DNA of 64,000 bases from Nonomuraea rubra (GTDB lineage Bacteria > Actinomycetota > Actinomycetes > Streptosporangiales > Streptosporangiaceae): NCBI RefSeq assembly GCF_014207985.1, contig NZ_JACHMI010000001.1, positions 248,001-312,000 of the forward strand. Direction: 5' to 3'. The stretch's first letter is position 1, and the number at the start of each line of letters is the position of its first letter. Below, piece by piece: positions 7,358 to 17,119 of this stretch. The position numbers and the translations under genes are program-made. Under the pieces are notes generated by a model. It was given only the letters and a program-made list of their open reading frames with translations. It was not told the DNA's origin and did no database searches.

Positions 7358-8302
7358 ATGCCTGATCCGATCGTGGTCGCCGAAGGGCTGCACAAGTCCT
7401 TCGGCGACACCCACGCCCTGCGGGGCCTGGACCTGAACGTCCCGAAAGGGACGGTCTGCGGCGTGCTCGGGCCGAACGGCGCGGGAAAGACGACCGCGGT
7501 GCGCATCCTGGCGACCCTCTCCGACCCCGACGCCGGGCACGCCCGCATCGCCGGATACGACGTCGTCCGCGAGGCGGGCGAGGTGCGGAGACGCATCGGG
7601 CTCGCCGGCCAGTACGCCGCCGTGGACGAGAAGCTCACAGGCCGCGGCAACCTGCGCCTGTTCGGGCGCCTCTCCCACCTGCCCCGGCGCCAGGCGCACC
7701 GGCGGGCCGAGGAACTGCTCGAACGCTTCGGCCTGATGGACGCCGCCGACCGCCGGGTCTCCGGCTACTCCGGCGGCATGCGGCGCCGCCTCGACCTGAT
7801 CACCAGCCTCATCCTCCGCCCCGACGTGCTCTTCCTGGACGAGCCCACCACCGGCCTGGACCCGCGCAGCCGCGGCGAGATCTGGGCCAACGTCCGCGAG
7901 CTGGTGGCGGACGGCACCACGGTGCTGCTCACCACGCAGTACCTGGACGAGGCCGACCACCTGGCCGACGACATCGCCGTCGTCGACCACGGGCGGGTGA
8001 TCGCCACGGGCACCCCCGACGAGCTGAAGGCCACGATCGGCGACCGCCTCGACGTCGTGCTCGAAGACCCCGAGGCCCTGGGCCGGGCGGCGACCGTGCT
8101 GAAGGCCCTGGCCGGGGCCGATCCCACGACGACCGGCGCCGACCGGCTCAGCGTCGCCCTGCCGGGCGGCGGCCTCCGGCTCGCCGGCATCGTGCGCGAG
8201 CTCGACCGCGCCGGGGTCGCCGCGGCCGACGTCCGGCTGCGCCGCCCCACCCTCGACGAGGTGTTCCTGCGCCTCACCGACCGCAAGGAGCCCGTACGAT
8301 GA
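7358..8302 (+). CDS. DrrA-type ABC transporter ATP-binding protein
   Basis: 314 aa. Walker A GPNGAGKTT near residue 39, signature SGGMRRR near 142, Walker B VLFLDEPTTGLDP near 162, and the H-loop region QYLDEADHL. The C-terminal extension after residue ~220 matches the daunorubicin-resistance (DrrA) subfamily, which powers drug or lipid export. Start ATG 7358 has a GGAGGGG ribosome site. It overlaps the permease gene by 4 nt (ATGA), so the two form one transcription and translation unit. Confidence 0.93.
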   Translation: MPDPIVVAEGLHKSFGDTHALRGLDLNVPKGTVCGVLGPNGAGKTTAVRILATLSDPDAGHARIAGYDVVREAGEVRRRIGLAGQYAAVDEKLTGRGNLRLFGRLSHLPRRQAHRRAEELLERFGLMDAADRRVSGYSGGMRRRLDLITSLILRPDVLFLDEPTTGLDPRSRGEIWANVRELVADGTTVLLTTQYLDEADHLADDIAVVDHGRVIATGTPDELKATIGDRLDVVLEDPEALGRAATVLKALAGADPTTTGADRLSVALPGGGLRLAGIVRELDRAGVAAADVRLRRPTLDEVFLRLTDRKEPVR

Positions 8303-9120
8303 CCGCACTCACGACCCCGCTGAGCCGCCTGCGGTGGACGTTCACCGACGGGCTGACCCTGGTCGGCCGCGAGCTGGGACGCCTGCGGCACGACCCCGGC
8401 GAACTCGTCGCGGCGCTGATCTTCCCCGCCGTGATGGTGGTCCTGTTCGGGTACGTCTTCGGCAGCGCGATCCGGGTGCCGGGCGGCGGCGACTACCGCG
8501 AGTACCTCATGCCCGGCCTGTTCGCGATGGTGACGTTCTCCGCGTGGCTCGGGGTCATGACCCGGATGGCCACCGACGCCTCCCGGGGCGTGATGGACAG
8601 GTTCCGCTCCATGCCGATGGCGCGCCTGGCGGTGCCGTTCGGGCAGACCGGCGCGGACCTGCTGACCGGCCTGCTGATGCTGGCCATCATGGTGGTCACG
8701 GGCCTGCTGGTGGGCTGGCAGCCGCACCGCGGCCTGCTTCCGGCGGCCCAGGCGTTCCTGCTGGTGATCGTGCTGCGGTACGCGCTGAGCTGGGTGGGCG
8801 TCTACGTGGGCCTGGCGGTGAGGAACGAGCAGGTCGCCGACGCGATGGTGCCGCTGGGCCTGCCGTTCACGATGGTGTCGAACGCGTTCGTCCCGACCGG
8901 CGGCATGCCGGCCTGGCTGCGCTTCCTGGCCGACTGGAACCCGGTGAGCGCCCTCACCGCCGCCTCGCGGGAGCTGTTCGGCAACCCGGGCGCCCCGTCC
9001 GGAGACGTGGCGTGGCCGCTCGCGCATCCGGTGGCCGCCGTCCTGCTCTGGTCGGCCGCGCTGCTGGCGATCTTCGTCCCGCTGTCGCTCCGCGCCTACA
9101 TACGCAGAGGACGCTCTTGA
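8299..9120 (+). CDS. DrrB-type ABC-2 permease
   Basis: 273 aa with six predicted membrane helices (about residues 34-55, 70-92, 113-140, 148-170, 180-200 and 240-262) and an ABC-2 fold. With the preceding ATPase it should form an exporter for a hydrophobic compound. The substrate is unknown; regulation is probably by the divergent TetR. The region immediately downstream is degenerate, so the operon likely ends here. Confidence 0.9.
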   Translation: MTALTTPLSRLRWTFTDGLTLVGRELGRLRHDPGELVAALIFPAVMVVLFGYVFGSAIRVPGGGDYREYLMPGLFAMVTFSAWLGVMTRMATDASRGVMDRFRSMPMARLAVPFGQTGADLLTGLLMLAIMVVTGLLVGWQPHRGLLPAAQAFLLVIVLRYALSWVGVYVGLAVRNEQVADAMVPLGLPFTMVSNAFVPTGGMPAWLRFLADWNPVSALTAASRELFGNPGAPSGDVAWPLAHPVAAVLLWSAALLAIFVPLSLRAYIRRGRS

Positions 9121-9284
9121 ACGGCCGCGCGCGCAGACCAGAGCCTTCGTTGGACAGCGCGGCTGTAGCGTCACGTGCAGAGCTGTTCGAGAAAGGACAC
9201 GTGATGGCTGGACGATCACAGGGTCGTTCTCGGTCCAGGTCTACTACTCGGGCGGCAAGCCGCGAATCCACTGAAAGGTCTCGG
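9121..9284 (+). other. Degenerate junction with a possible lost small gene
   Basis: A GAAAGGA ribosome-like site precedes GTG-ATG at 9201-9206. From ATG 9204 the frame is Arg/Ser-rich and runs into antisense LuxR sequence. Another frame reads GWTITGSFSVQVYYSGG and ends at a TGA at 9272-9274, which looks like the natural end of a protein. The likeliest reading is a small gene whose interior has been deleted or shifted. No family was recognised. Confidence 0.3.
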
Positions 9285-9850
9285 CGGCGTGGGGTGAGGC
9301 CGCGCAGGGAGAGGCCGACCAGGGCGGGGGTGCGGGCACCCTGGCAGCGCTGCGTGAGCGCCCAGGCGCGGGTCTCGGCGCCGGTGGCTCTGCGCGGCTC
9401 GCCCGACTCCACGAAGCGGGCGGCCGCCCGGGCGGCCGACTCGGCGGCGTAGAGGAGGAAGCCGAGCCGGGTGAACGACTCCGAGACGGAGAGGAGCTCG
9501 CCCGCCGTGCGCGCGGCCGCGTGCCGGGCGAACAGCGGCGCGAGCACGCCGTCCACGGGCAGCGCGGCCAGCCGGTCCGCGACCAGGTCGGGGCGGCCGA
9601 GCCGGACGACGTCGTGGAGCGCGAAGAGCGTGAACATCATGTACGGCGACTCCGCGACCTCCAGTGCCCGCTCGATCGCCCCCTGAACGTCGCCCCGCGC
9701 CGCCAGCGTCCAGGCCCCGGCGAGGTCCAGCGGCAGGTCCGTCGGCGGCCCCGTGGACAACGCCAGGCCGGACGCGCGCCCGAGCACGGACTCGGCGGCC
9801 CCGGCGTCGCCGCGCAGGGCGTGGGCGTGCGCGATCTCGCCCAGTTCGCC
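9285..9850 (-). pseudogene. LuxR/LAL-type regulator fragment, both ends missing
   Basis: The minus frame from ~9850 to ~9285 gives about 185 residues of the helical TPR-like region typical of large LuxR-family ATPase regulators (ELGEIAHAHALRGDAG through RFVESGEPRRATGAE). It breaks off at SLRGLTPRRRDL, exactly where the C-terminal LuxR helix-turn-helix should begin. The N-terminal ATPase and the DNA-binding domain are both absent, so it cannot function. The right end abuts the truncated phosphotransferase at ~9845. Confidence 0.7.
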
Positions 9851-10393
9851 ACGAACATCCCCTCGCGAGTGATGATCCCGCCGCTCCTGGACGAGCAGGT
9901 CTGGCGGCACCCGCTCATCACCCCGCATGCGGACGAAAGACTCAGAGAGGACATCTGCTTCCTGGCGGGCCAGATCAACCCGATCCTGGACGCTTTGGAG
10001 CGGCTCCCGCACACCGGCGTCCACGGCGACGCGAGCCCGCAGAACCTGCTCGTGCCCGCCGACGGCTCGGCGGAGTTCGTCGCCGTGGACTGGAGCTGGA
10101 ACTCGCCGGGCGCCATCGGGTTCGACCTCGGCCAGCTGCTCGTCGGGCGGGCCCACGACGGCCTGCTGCCGGCGGCGGACCTGCCCGCCGTGCACGAGGC
10201 CATCACCGACGGCTACGGCAGCGTGATGAAGCACGACGGGTACGCCGGCGCGCTGGTCCTGCGCAGCCTGTGGACGGCGATCCCCGTCCACAGGCTCACC
10301 GGCGAGGCGGACGACGAGCTGCGCGCCTTCTTCGCCAACCGGGTGGCGCTGGCCCGCTACCTGGCCGGGCTCGGGCGATCGCTCGACCTCTGA
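9845..10393 (+). pseudogene. Phosphotransferase (APH family), N-lobe deleted
   Basis: About 182 residues of the C-terminal lobe of an aminoglycoside/choline-type phosphotransferase: HGDASPQNLLV (catalytic Brenner motif HGDxxxxN) and VAVDWSWN (metal-binding Asp). The nucleotide-binding N lobe is missing; upstream sequence at once becomes antisense LuxR remnant. The frame extends further upstream only as non-homologous sequence. Probably inactive; phosphotransfer on an antibiotic or metabolite was the ancestral activity. Confidence 0.7.
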
Positions 10394-10404
10394 CGCGTCA
10401 CGGG

Positions 10405-11229
10405 CTACTTCGGCAGGCCGGCGCGGATGACGAGGGCGTCGTGGTCGGTGTACGTGGTCTGCTCCAGCTCCAGCGCCGGAGCCGTCAGGTTGCCGTAGGC
10501 GTGCTGGATGCCGGGCGCCTGGGTGGCGTCCGCGTCGGTCAGCGTCCAGTGGCCCTGCGGGGCGCACGAGGAGCGGCGGTTGACGTCACCGGCGAAGACC
10601 GTCGGCCGGCCGCGGGCGGCGAGCACCTGGGCGAGCTCGGCGCACTGGGTCGAGTTGGTGCTGCCGGCGGCCTCGCCGTCGGTGGACAGGTGGCTGGTGC
10701 ACACGTCCACCCCGCGGGCGGTCGTCACGCAGAGCCAGCGCCGCTGCTCCACACCGCTGAACCTGGAGTACGGCGCGTCCTCTGCGGCGCGGATCGCCTC
10801 CTTGGTCAGCACGGCGTTGCCGAACTCGCCCCGTCCGCCCGGCGACTTGCAGGCCAGCGGGGCGCCGTTGTAGACGACCGTGGCGAACCGGTAGTGGTAG
10901 CCGGTGCGCTCGGCGATCTCGGCCACGTCGCCGCTGCACGCCTCGTTGAGGGTGACCGCGTTGACGTCGTTGGCCTGGATGCGCTCCACGACCTCGTCGA
11001 CGATCTTCGGATACTGGGTCCGGGGATAGCAACCGGCGTACCCGCTCAGGCAGACGTTCATGTGGAGCACCGAGTACGGAGGGCGGGCGCCCCGCGACGC
11101 CGGGTCGTCGGGCGGCGTCACGGTGGAGGCCAGCGCGATGCCGGGGAACGACAGCAGCCCGGCCGCCATCAGGCCGCCGATCACCAGAGTACGCAGACGT
11201 GTCAGGGAAAATCGGATCACGGCGCTCAA
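10405..11229 (-). CDS. Secreted endonuclease/exonuclease/phosphatase-fold protein
   Basis: 274 aa. An N-terminal signal (residues ~1-35, LRTLVIGGLMAAGLLSF then ALAS) points to secretion. The mature part carries the EEP landmarks: MNVC (Asn), LNEAC (Glu), CTSHLS (catalytic His region), FAGDVN (Asp/Asn) and YTDHDAL (final DH). The family includes DNase I-like nucleases and phosphodiesterases. Several Cys residues suggest disulfides outside the cell. It is the last of four co-directional genes with the small secreted protein, WD40 kinase and lectin-like protein. Confidence 0.85.
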   Translation of the reverse strand: MSAVIRFSLTRLRTLVIGGLMAAGLLSFPGIALASTVTPPDDPASRGARPPYSVLHMNVCLSGYAGCYPRTQYPKIVDEVVERIQANDVNAVTLNEACSGDVAEIAERTGYHYRFATVVYNGAPLACKSPGGRGEFGNAVLTKEAIRAAEDAPYSRFSGVEQRRWLCVTTARGVDVCTSHLSTDGEAAGSTNSTQCAELAQVLAARGRPTVFAGDVNRRSSCAPQGHWTLTDADATQAPGIQHAYGNLTAPALELEQTTYTDHDALVIRAGLPK

Positions 11230-11336
11230 GTGTGCTGGTCTGCCATCGAACCGGACAGACCGCGCGAAAAGAGTTCACTCCCTTCTCACGCGGTCGTCAC
11301 CGGCAACCGTGGGCTACCCGGCCGCCACGCCTCAGC

Positions 11337-11792
11337 TCAGGGGTAGAGCGTGTAGGTCTTGGTGTTGTTGCACACGATCGTGCTCGGGAGGCAGCGCTTG
11401 GCCCTGATCGTGATCCGGTCGAGGTTGGTGCGGGTCGTGGACCACTTGAAGCTCTTGTGGCCCTTGTTCCGGCCGGCCTCCTTGTACTCGCCGTAGATTT
11501 CGTCGCCGTTGCTCTTCTTGAAGGAGACCTCGACCACGGTCGTCCAGACGTCGTTCTTGGTGTCCGTCACGCTGCCGCGCGCCTCGCCGTAGCCGTTGGT
11601 GCAGAGCTTCAGTACGTAGCTGACGAAGCCGTCCTTGGTGTTCAGCTTGCTCCACTTGTCCTTGCAGCCGGCCGAAGAGACGGCGGCGGTGGCGGTGGAG
11701 GCCGTGGCGGTGCCGGCCGGCGCGAGTACGGCGAAGGCCGCAGAGACCCCGACAACAGTGGCGAGCATCTTCGAGGGGGAGAGCTTCCGCAT
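11337..11792 (-). CDS. Small secreted protein of unknown function
   Basis: 151 aa with a signal peptide (MLATVVGVSAAFAVLAPAG, cleavage near residue 32-40). The mature part of about 110 residues is beta-rich and basic with four Cys (SAGCKDK, LKLCTNG, AKRCLPS, TIVCNN), which could form two disulfides. No family was recognised. It lies 107 bp upstream of the EEP gene and 116 bp downstream of the kinase gene, on the same strand. Confidence 0.75.
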   Translation of the reverse strand: MRKLSPSKMLATVVGVSAAFAVLAPAGTATASTATAAVSSAGCKDKWSKLNTKDGFVSYVLKLCTNGYGEARGSVTDTKNDVWTTVVEVSFKKSNGDEIYGEYKEAGRNKGHKSFKWSTTRTNLDRITIRAKRCLPSTIVCNNTKTYTLYP

Positions 11793-11908
11793 GAAATTCG
11801 ATCCTTGTCGTCAACCAGAACGTCGCGGGTGCTCCGCCTGTGGCCGGAGCACCCGCGAAGAACGTTAAGGACCGGCGGTATGGCAGTGGTATGTCCGCGC
11901 CAAGCCGC

Positions 11909-14900
11909 TCAGGACGGTACGCACACCTTCTGGAAGGGCTCGCCGGGCAGGTACTGCTCCCACTCCCCGGCGCTGAGCGTACGGCCGGCGCGGGCGCAGG
12001 CGGCGGCCACCAGGTCCGCGGGTTCGGCCACGCCCCACACCCGGAAGGTGTCGTCATCGTTCACCGTGGCCAGCACACCGTCGCCGAACTCCACCTGCGA
12101 GACCCTGCTACGGCCAGGAAGAGCGGCGCCGACCTGCTCGTGCGTGGCCACGTCCCACAGCCGGACGCTCTTGTCGTCGCTCGCGGTGGCGAGGGTGCCG
12201 CCGTCTGCGCTGAAGGCCACCGCGGTGATCACGCCGGAGTGCCCGCCCAGGTCCCGGCCGAGCTGCTTGCGGGAGGCCAGGTCGATCAGCCGCGTTCCCG
12301 CGTTGCCGGCCACGGCCAGGGTCCTGACGTCGGGGGAGAAGGCGACGCCCTTCGCCCTGCTGATGGGCGGGCCGGCCTCGACCTGGGTGGACAGCTCCCA
12401 AAGCTGGGCGTTCTCCCCGATGTCCACCGCGGTCAGGTATCTGCCGTCGGGGCTGATGACCAGCTGCGCGATGTTCTCGGGGCGGACGATCCGGCCGGTC
12501 CGGCGATGGGTGCGCGCGTCGAAGAGCCATATCTCGGGCTTCGCATCGGTCTGCGGGTCCGGTGTGAGGGCGATGGCGAGGATCCGGCCGTCCGGGCTGT
12601 AGGCCGCCGGCCCGATGACGTGGCGGGGGGTTCGCACCGAGCTCACCTGGCGCCGGCCGGCGACGTCCCACCAGGTCAGCTCGGACTCCAGGCCGATCGC
12701 CAGCGTGCCACCGTCCGGGCTGCCCACCGCGGTGTTGATGGGCCGCCCCGGCCTGATGGTGAGGATCGGCGTTCGCGAGCCGAGGTCCCAGAGCCTGACC
12801 TGCCGCGCGTCGGAGGCCAGGAGGCTGCGCCGATCGCCGCTGAACGTCGCCGCACGCGCGGTGGTGCCCGCCGTGGGCAGGGGAGCTCCCAGCTGCCGGT
12901 GTGTGAACGGGCTCCACAGCCGCAGCCCGTCGAAGCCGCCGGCGGCCAGCAGTTTCCCGTCGGGGCTGAAGGCCACGCTGTACAGGCCGATCGTGTGACC
13001 GGCGAGACGGGGACCGAGCTCCTGGCGCGTGGCCAGGTCCCACAGCCGGGCCCGGCCGCCGTCGCTCGTGGTCGCCAGCACTGAGCCGTCCGGGCTGAAC
13101 GCCACGCGGATGCCGCCGATCTGCCTGTTCATGAGCGGCTTGCCGATGGGCCGCCACGTGGCGACGTCCCACAGGCGCAACGCGTGGCTGCTGGTGACCA
13201 GCCGCTTCCCGTCGGGACTGAAGGCGAGGTGGCTGATGCCGGCGGGGGAGAGATGCGCTTCGAGCGAGGCGACCTGCCTGCGCGAGGCCACGTCCCAGAC
13301 CCGGGCCTCGGTCTCGCGGGAGGAGTGCGTCGCCAGCAGCCTCCCGTCCGGGCTGAAGGCGACGGCGCCGGCTCCGGGGAGCGCGTCACCGACCTGTGTG
13401 CGCGTGGCCACGTCCCACAGCCGCACCCTGTCGCCGCCGGTGGCCAGCAGCCTGCCGTCCGGGCTGAACGCCACGGTGCCGCCGCCCCGGAGCGGCTCGC
13501 CGACCTGCTCGTGCGTGGCGGCGTCCCAGATCCGTACGTCCTCGGCCGCCGCCGCGACGAGCCGGCCGTCGCCGCTGAACGCCACCTCGGTGACCATCTG
13601 CTTCTGGCCGGTCAGGGAGCCGGTCGGACGGTGGGTGACAGGGTCCTGGAGTGTCACGACGCCCTCGTCCCCGTTGGTCGCGAGGACCTTGCCGTCGGGG
13701 CTGAAGGCCAGCGCGAGCGCCGGGCCCGGCCTGGTGAAGACGGCGGGCCCGGCGAGCGCGTTACGGAGGCTGTGGCGGGCCTCCTTGGTCGGCGCGAGCC
13801 GCCAGGCGGTGACCGCGAGCAGGTGCCCGACCGTCGGTTCGGTGCCGACGAGCCGGACGCTCTGCGTCGCCAGCTGCCGGGACAACGCCTGCCGCTTCTG
13901 CGCCTCCGCCCGCTCCCGCTCCCTGTTGGCCTCGCCCGCGGCGGACACGGCCGAGACCGCGCCGGCGAGCGCGACGACGAGCAACGTGACCAGCGTGACC
14001 AGCGCGCCGCGCCGCACCTTCCTGGACCGGGCCAGCGCCCGGCGGCTGGAGTCGAGGAAGTCCCGCTCCAGCCTGGTGAGCGTCATGTGGCGGCGCTCGG
14101 AGACGGCCCAGCTCTCGACCGCCTGCAGCCGGCTGCCGCGCAGCAGGTCGCCGTCGCCGCGACCGTTGTCGTCCCAGTGTCGGGCGGCCTGGCCGAGCTG
14201 CCCGACGACCGCCAGCCCCGGTCTCTCCGCGCTCACCCAGCCGCGCAGGCGAGGCCACGCGCGCAGGACGGCGGGACGGGTCAGGACCATCTGGCCGTCG
14301 CGCTCGGAGAGCACGTAGGAGAACGCCCGGAGGATGGCCCGCAGGTCCTGCCCGCCGTACTCCAGCTCGGCCACGGGTACCGGGCGGGTCGTCTCCATGT
14401 CGTACTCGTCCAGGGTGAGCAGCCGCAGGAACACTCCGGGCACCAGTTGCCGCTGCTCCTCCGGGAGTGCGGTGTAGGCGTCCTCGGCGATCGTGCCCAG
14501 CCCCGGATCCAGGCCATCGTCCGAGGCGATCTGGCGCGCCCGCTCACTGCCCGCACGCAACAGCCCGGCCGCCTCGCCGTTCCCGCTGACCAGGGCGAGC
14601 AGCAGCTCCCGGGCCGTCGGCCGCGCCTGCGGCTCCTTGGCCAGCGCCGCCGCCACCAGCGGGCGCAGCGCCGGCGGCAACCCGCCCACGTCGGGTATGG
14701 CCGACAGGACCTGGTGGATCACCGCGGCGGCGTTGTCCCCGCCGAAGGCGTCCCTCCCCTGCGCGGCGAAGAGCATCACGGCGCCCCACGCGAACACGTC
14801 GCCCGGCGCGCCCGCCCGCCGCCCGCTGAACGACTCGGGCGGCATGTAGGCGGGCGTTCCGGCGACCAGCCCGGTGGACGTCACCGACATCTCCTCGGTA

Positions 14901-15370
14901 CGCGCGATACCGAAGTCGATCACCCGGGGGCCGTCCGGGCCGAGCAGGACGTTGTCGGGCTTCAGATCGCGGTGGATCACCCCCGCCTCGTGAACGGCGG
15001 CCAGCGCGGTGGCGATCGCCGTGGCCAGCCGGTGCAGGTCGTCCCCCGCGAACGACCGCCCGTCCCGCACGGCCGCGCGCAGGCTGGGCCCGCTGACGTA
15101 CTCGCTGACGATGTACGGCCGCGGGCCGGCCAGATCGGCGTCCAGCACCCGAGCGGTGCAGAAGGAGGCCACCCTACGCGCGGCCTCGACCTCCCGGGCG
15201 AACCGGTCCAGCTGCGTCCGGCCGCCGTCGGCGTGCAGGAGCTTGAGCGCCACCCGAGCGCCCTCACCGTCGTACGCCTCGTAGACGACGCCCTGGCCCC
15301 CCTGCCCCAGGCGGCCGGCCAGCCAGTAGCCGCCGATCGTGTGCGGATCCTCTCCCAGCAACGCTCTCAT
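11909..15370 (-). CDS. Transmembrane Ser/Thr kinase with C-terminal WD40 propeller
   Basis: 1153 aa from ATG 15370. Residues ~14-265 are a Hanks-type kinase: G-loop [15 protein letters not shown] lysine, HRDLKPDN catalytic loop, DFGIAR, and an APE-like MPPESF. Residues ~290-445 resemble the helical winged region seen in nSTAND/WD40 fusion proteins. One membrane helix lies at ~453-475 ([20 protein letters not shown]) with a basic flank before it, then a short coiled coil. From ~550 to the end there are about 13-14 WD40 repeats ([22 protein letters not shown]). If the kinase is inside, the propeller is outside. Signal sensing at the envelope is an inference. Confidence 0.93.
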   Translation of the reverse strand: MRALLGEDPHTIGGYWLAGRLGQGGQGVVYEAYDGEGARVALKLLHADGGRTQLDRFAREVEAARRVASFCTARVLDADLAGPRPYIVSEYVSGPSLRAAVRDGRSFAGDDLHRLATAIATALAAVHEAGVIHRDLKPDNVLLGPDGPRVIDFGIARTEEMSVTSTGLVAGTPAYMPPESFSGRRAGAPGDVFAWGAVMLFAAQGRDAFGGDNAAAVIHQVLSAIPDVGGLPPALRPLVAAALAKEPQARPTARELLLALVSGNGEAAGLLRAGSERARQIASDDGLDPGLGTIAEDAYTALPEEQRQLVPGVFLRLLTLDEYDMETTRPVPVAELEYGGQDLRAILRAFSYVLSERDGQMVLTRPAVLRAWPRLRGWVSAERPGLAVVGQLGQAARHWDDNGRGDGDLLRGSRLQAVESWAVSERRHMTLTRLERDFLDSSRRALARSRKVRRGALVTLVTLLVVALAGAVSAVSAAGEANRERERAEAQKRQALSRQLATQSVRLVGTEPTVGHLLAVTAWRLAPTKEARHSLRNALAGPAVFTRPGPALALAFSPDGKVLATNGDEGVVTLQDPVTHRPTGSLTGQKQMVTEVAFSGDGRLVAAAAEDVRIWDAATHEQVGEPLRGGGTVAFSPDGRLLATGGDRVRLWDVATRTQVGDALPGAGAVAFSPDGRLLATHSSRETEARVWDVASRRQVASLEAHLSPAGISHLAFSPDGKRLVTSSHALRLWDVATWRPIGKPLMNRQIGGIRVAFSPDGSVLATTSDGGRARLWDLATRQELGPRLAGHTIGLYSVAFSPDGKLLAAGGFDGLRLWSPFTHRQLGAPLPTAGTTARAATFSGDRRSLLASDARQVRLWDLGSRTPILTIRPGRPINTAVGSPDGGTLAIGLESELTWWDVAGRRQVSSVRTPRHVIGPAAYSPDGRILAIALTPDPQTDAKPEIWLFDARTHRRTGRIVRPENIAQLVISPDGRYLTAVDIGENAQLWELSTQVEAGPPISRAKGVAFSPDVRTLAVAGNAGTRLIDLASRKQLGRDLGGHSGVITAVAFSADGGTLATASDDKSVRLWDVATHEQVGAALPGRSRVSQVEFGDGVLATVNDDDTFRVWGVAEPADLVAAACARAGRTLSAGEWEQYLPGEPFQKVCVPS

Positions 15371-15459
15371 GATCGCTGGGACCCCCACCTGTGGCCAAGG
15401 GACCGGCCGCCCGGCCCTTGGCTGGGAGCTTTCGCAGGAATTGGCTGAGCGGACATCTC

Positions 15460-15930
15460 TCAGTGGTCGGCGACCGAGATCTTCACGCGGACGGAGCCGT
15501 CGTTGTCGCGCAGGCAACCGTCGGCGTCGTTGATGCGCAGCTGGAGGAAGCCCGCCTGGCGCGCCTCGATCAAGGCGCTGCCGCCGACCCTGTAGTGGTC
15601 GTTGTTGATCCTCGCGATCATCGAGCCGTGCGGGTGCCTGCTGAGGATCTTGCACGGCTGGTAGATCCTGCGGTCGATGTGCCTGGGGTAGCCGGCCGAG
15701 GACACGTAGGGGAACTCGCGGTAGTCGACCGTCCACCGGCCGCTGACGTAGTGGATCCGCACCATGTCACCCGGCTCGACGTATACGCCCGCGTTCTGCC
15801 AGCCGATCTCGGAGCTGATCCTCTTGCCTTTGCCGTAGTGCGTCGTGGCCGAGGCGGGCGAGGCGCCGGCGAGGACGCAACTGCCGGCGGTGAGGGTGGC
15901 GAAGAGCAGGGTGGCCAGCTTCGATTGCAT
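15460..15930 (-). CDS. Secreted LecA (PA-IL)-like carbohydrate-binding protein
   Basis: 156 aa with a signal peptide ending near ASPASA (residue ~28). The mature part shows the pattern of PA-IL/LecA-type galactose-binding jelly rolls: [19 protein letters not shown], a Cys near the middle, [15 protein letters not shown], then [15 protein letters not shown] and GSVRVKISV. The DN near the end aligns with the calcium and sugar-binding loop of LecA. The assignment rests on motif order by eye, not on a profile search. It is the first gene of the kinase cluster, 89 bp upstream of the kinase start. Confidence 0.6.
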   Translation of the reverse strand: MQSKLATLLFATLTAGSCVLAGASPASATTHYGKGKRISSEIGWQNAGVYVEPGDMVRIHYVSGRWTVDYREFPYVSSAGYPRHIDRRIYQPCKILSRHPHGSMIARINNDHYRVGGSALIEARQAGFLQLRINDADGCLRDNDGSVRVKISVADH

Positions 15931-16128
15931 TTAATGAATGCCTTTCCCGTCTATTTTTCAGGTTCGCCGTACATGTGGGTTGGATAGCGCCCGGGCGAGA
16001 AAGGTTCGCAGCCTTCCGATCTTTTTTCCGCCCCACTCAAAGCGCTCAACCGCACGGTCGCGAATCAGCTGGTCGTACGGGCCCGGCCGGGGGGTGCGTG
16101 GTGGCGGCCGGGCGGATCCGGCGCTGCT

Positions 16129-16521
16129 TCACCCGGTTGACAGGCCGAGGCGGGAGCGCAGCCGGTGGAAGATCCCACCGAGCTGAGCCACCTCGTCCGC
16201 GGTGAGCGCGTCGAGGACCAGGCGTCGTACGGTGCGCCCATGGCCCGGCGCGGCCTGCTCGATGGCCTCCCGTCCCGTCCCGGTGATGCGGACGAAGGCG
16301 CGGCGGCCGTCATCGGGGCAGCCCTGCCGAGACACCGGGTCGCGCTTCTCCATCCGGGTGACGCGGTGGGACACCCGGCTGCGCTCCCACCGCAACAGTG
16401 CCGCCAGGTCGGAGGTCCGGGTCCGTCCCTCGGGAGACTCGCTCGGTGCGACGAACGTCTGGTGGTCGGGGTTGGACAGCCCTGATTCGGCCCGCAGGTC
16501 GCGGTTGACGCTCGTCGTCGT
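16129..16521 (-). pseudogene. MarR family regulator missing its N terminus
   Basis: The open minus frame has no ATG or GTG at its beginning. It enters from a stop at 16522-16524 with NRDLRAESGLSNPDHQTF and then covers the winged helix (SDLAALLRWERSRVSHRVTRMEKRDPV, GCPDDGRRAFVRIT) and the C-terminal helices. About 25 residues of helix 1 and the true start are gone; a TTG at 16395 is the only internal start-like codon and would remove more. It is probably an N-terminally truncated MarR gene and not functional. Confidence 0.65.
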
Positions 16522-17119
16522 TCAGTCACGGAATAGGGAGACGTCATGTAGGTGATGCATTCCCAAATCGTGGCGTTCATGGATTTCTTGAATCCAAGCA
16601 CTTTGAGCTTGACGCTAGAAGGGCTCGCCGAAATCCGCAGTTCTTTTCTCGCCTGATTTCTGAAGGAAGTCCACCTGGCCGGCCACCCGGAAGATGGCCC
16701 GCACCCGAACCTCGCTTCCCATGCGGCCTCGACGGAGGACGTCGTCGCCCGGATCGTCCCTGAAACCAGAGGCTGACCGTTGGGCGTATGGCGGACGTCC
16801 AGGAGATCGCCGACATGGTCGCTCCGCTGGTCACCCGTTGTCACCGGGCCCGGTTTCCGATGCCGGGAATGGCCATTCATCCTGCCGACAGGACAGACTT
16901 GATGCCATGGCTCGGCACGGCATCGACTACAGCAGGCTCAAGGTCACATCCAGGCGGCAGAATCTCCCACCTGCGTACCCGGCGCGCCCATGAACGCGAA
17001 TGGCACGACGCTCGCAGATTCGCCCGCCTCTACCGGCAGACACGGCTCGCCGCGATTCTGATCGGCGTTACCGCGACGATTGTCGTAGCACTCCTGCACA
17101 CGTGGGGCGTGCTGTAGCC
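16522..17119. other. Gene-poor stretch with fragments and a low-GC patch
   Basis: No gene could be assigned. The part 16541-16670 is visibly less GC-rich than its surroundings. On the plus strand a frame ending with TGA at ~16772 (HPNLASHAASTEDVVARIV) looks like a protein C terminus without its body. On the minus strand 16722-16615 is a 35-codon frame from an ATG (MGSEVRVRAIFR to the end GEPF). A 109-codon plus frame from 16788 has a hydrophobic tail but no recognisable family. Treated as decayed sequence. Confidence 0.4.

Noticed and set aside
11909..15370. WD40 repeat DNA considered as a repeat array or CRISPR
   Set aside because: Spacing is ~120-130 bp and the repeats are diverged protein repeats in one reading frame; no CRISPR-like identical units or cas genes are present.
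13184..15448. 754-codon plus-strand frame opposite the kinase
   Set aside because: Repetitive, low-complexity composition mirrors the WD40 and kinase codons on the minus strand, which show full motifs.
16788..17117. 109-codon plus frame as a membrane protein
   Set aside because: The hydrophobic tail is short, no ribosome site or family match is visible, and it lies among fragments.
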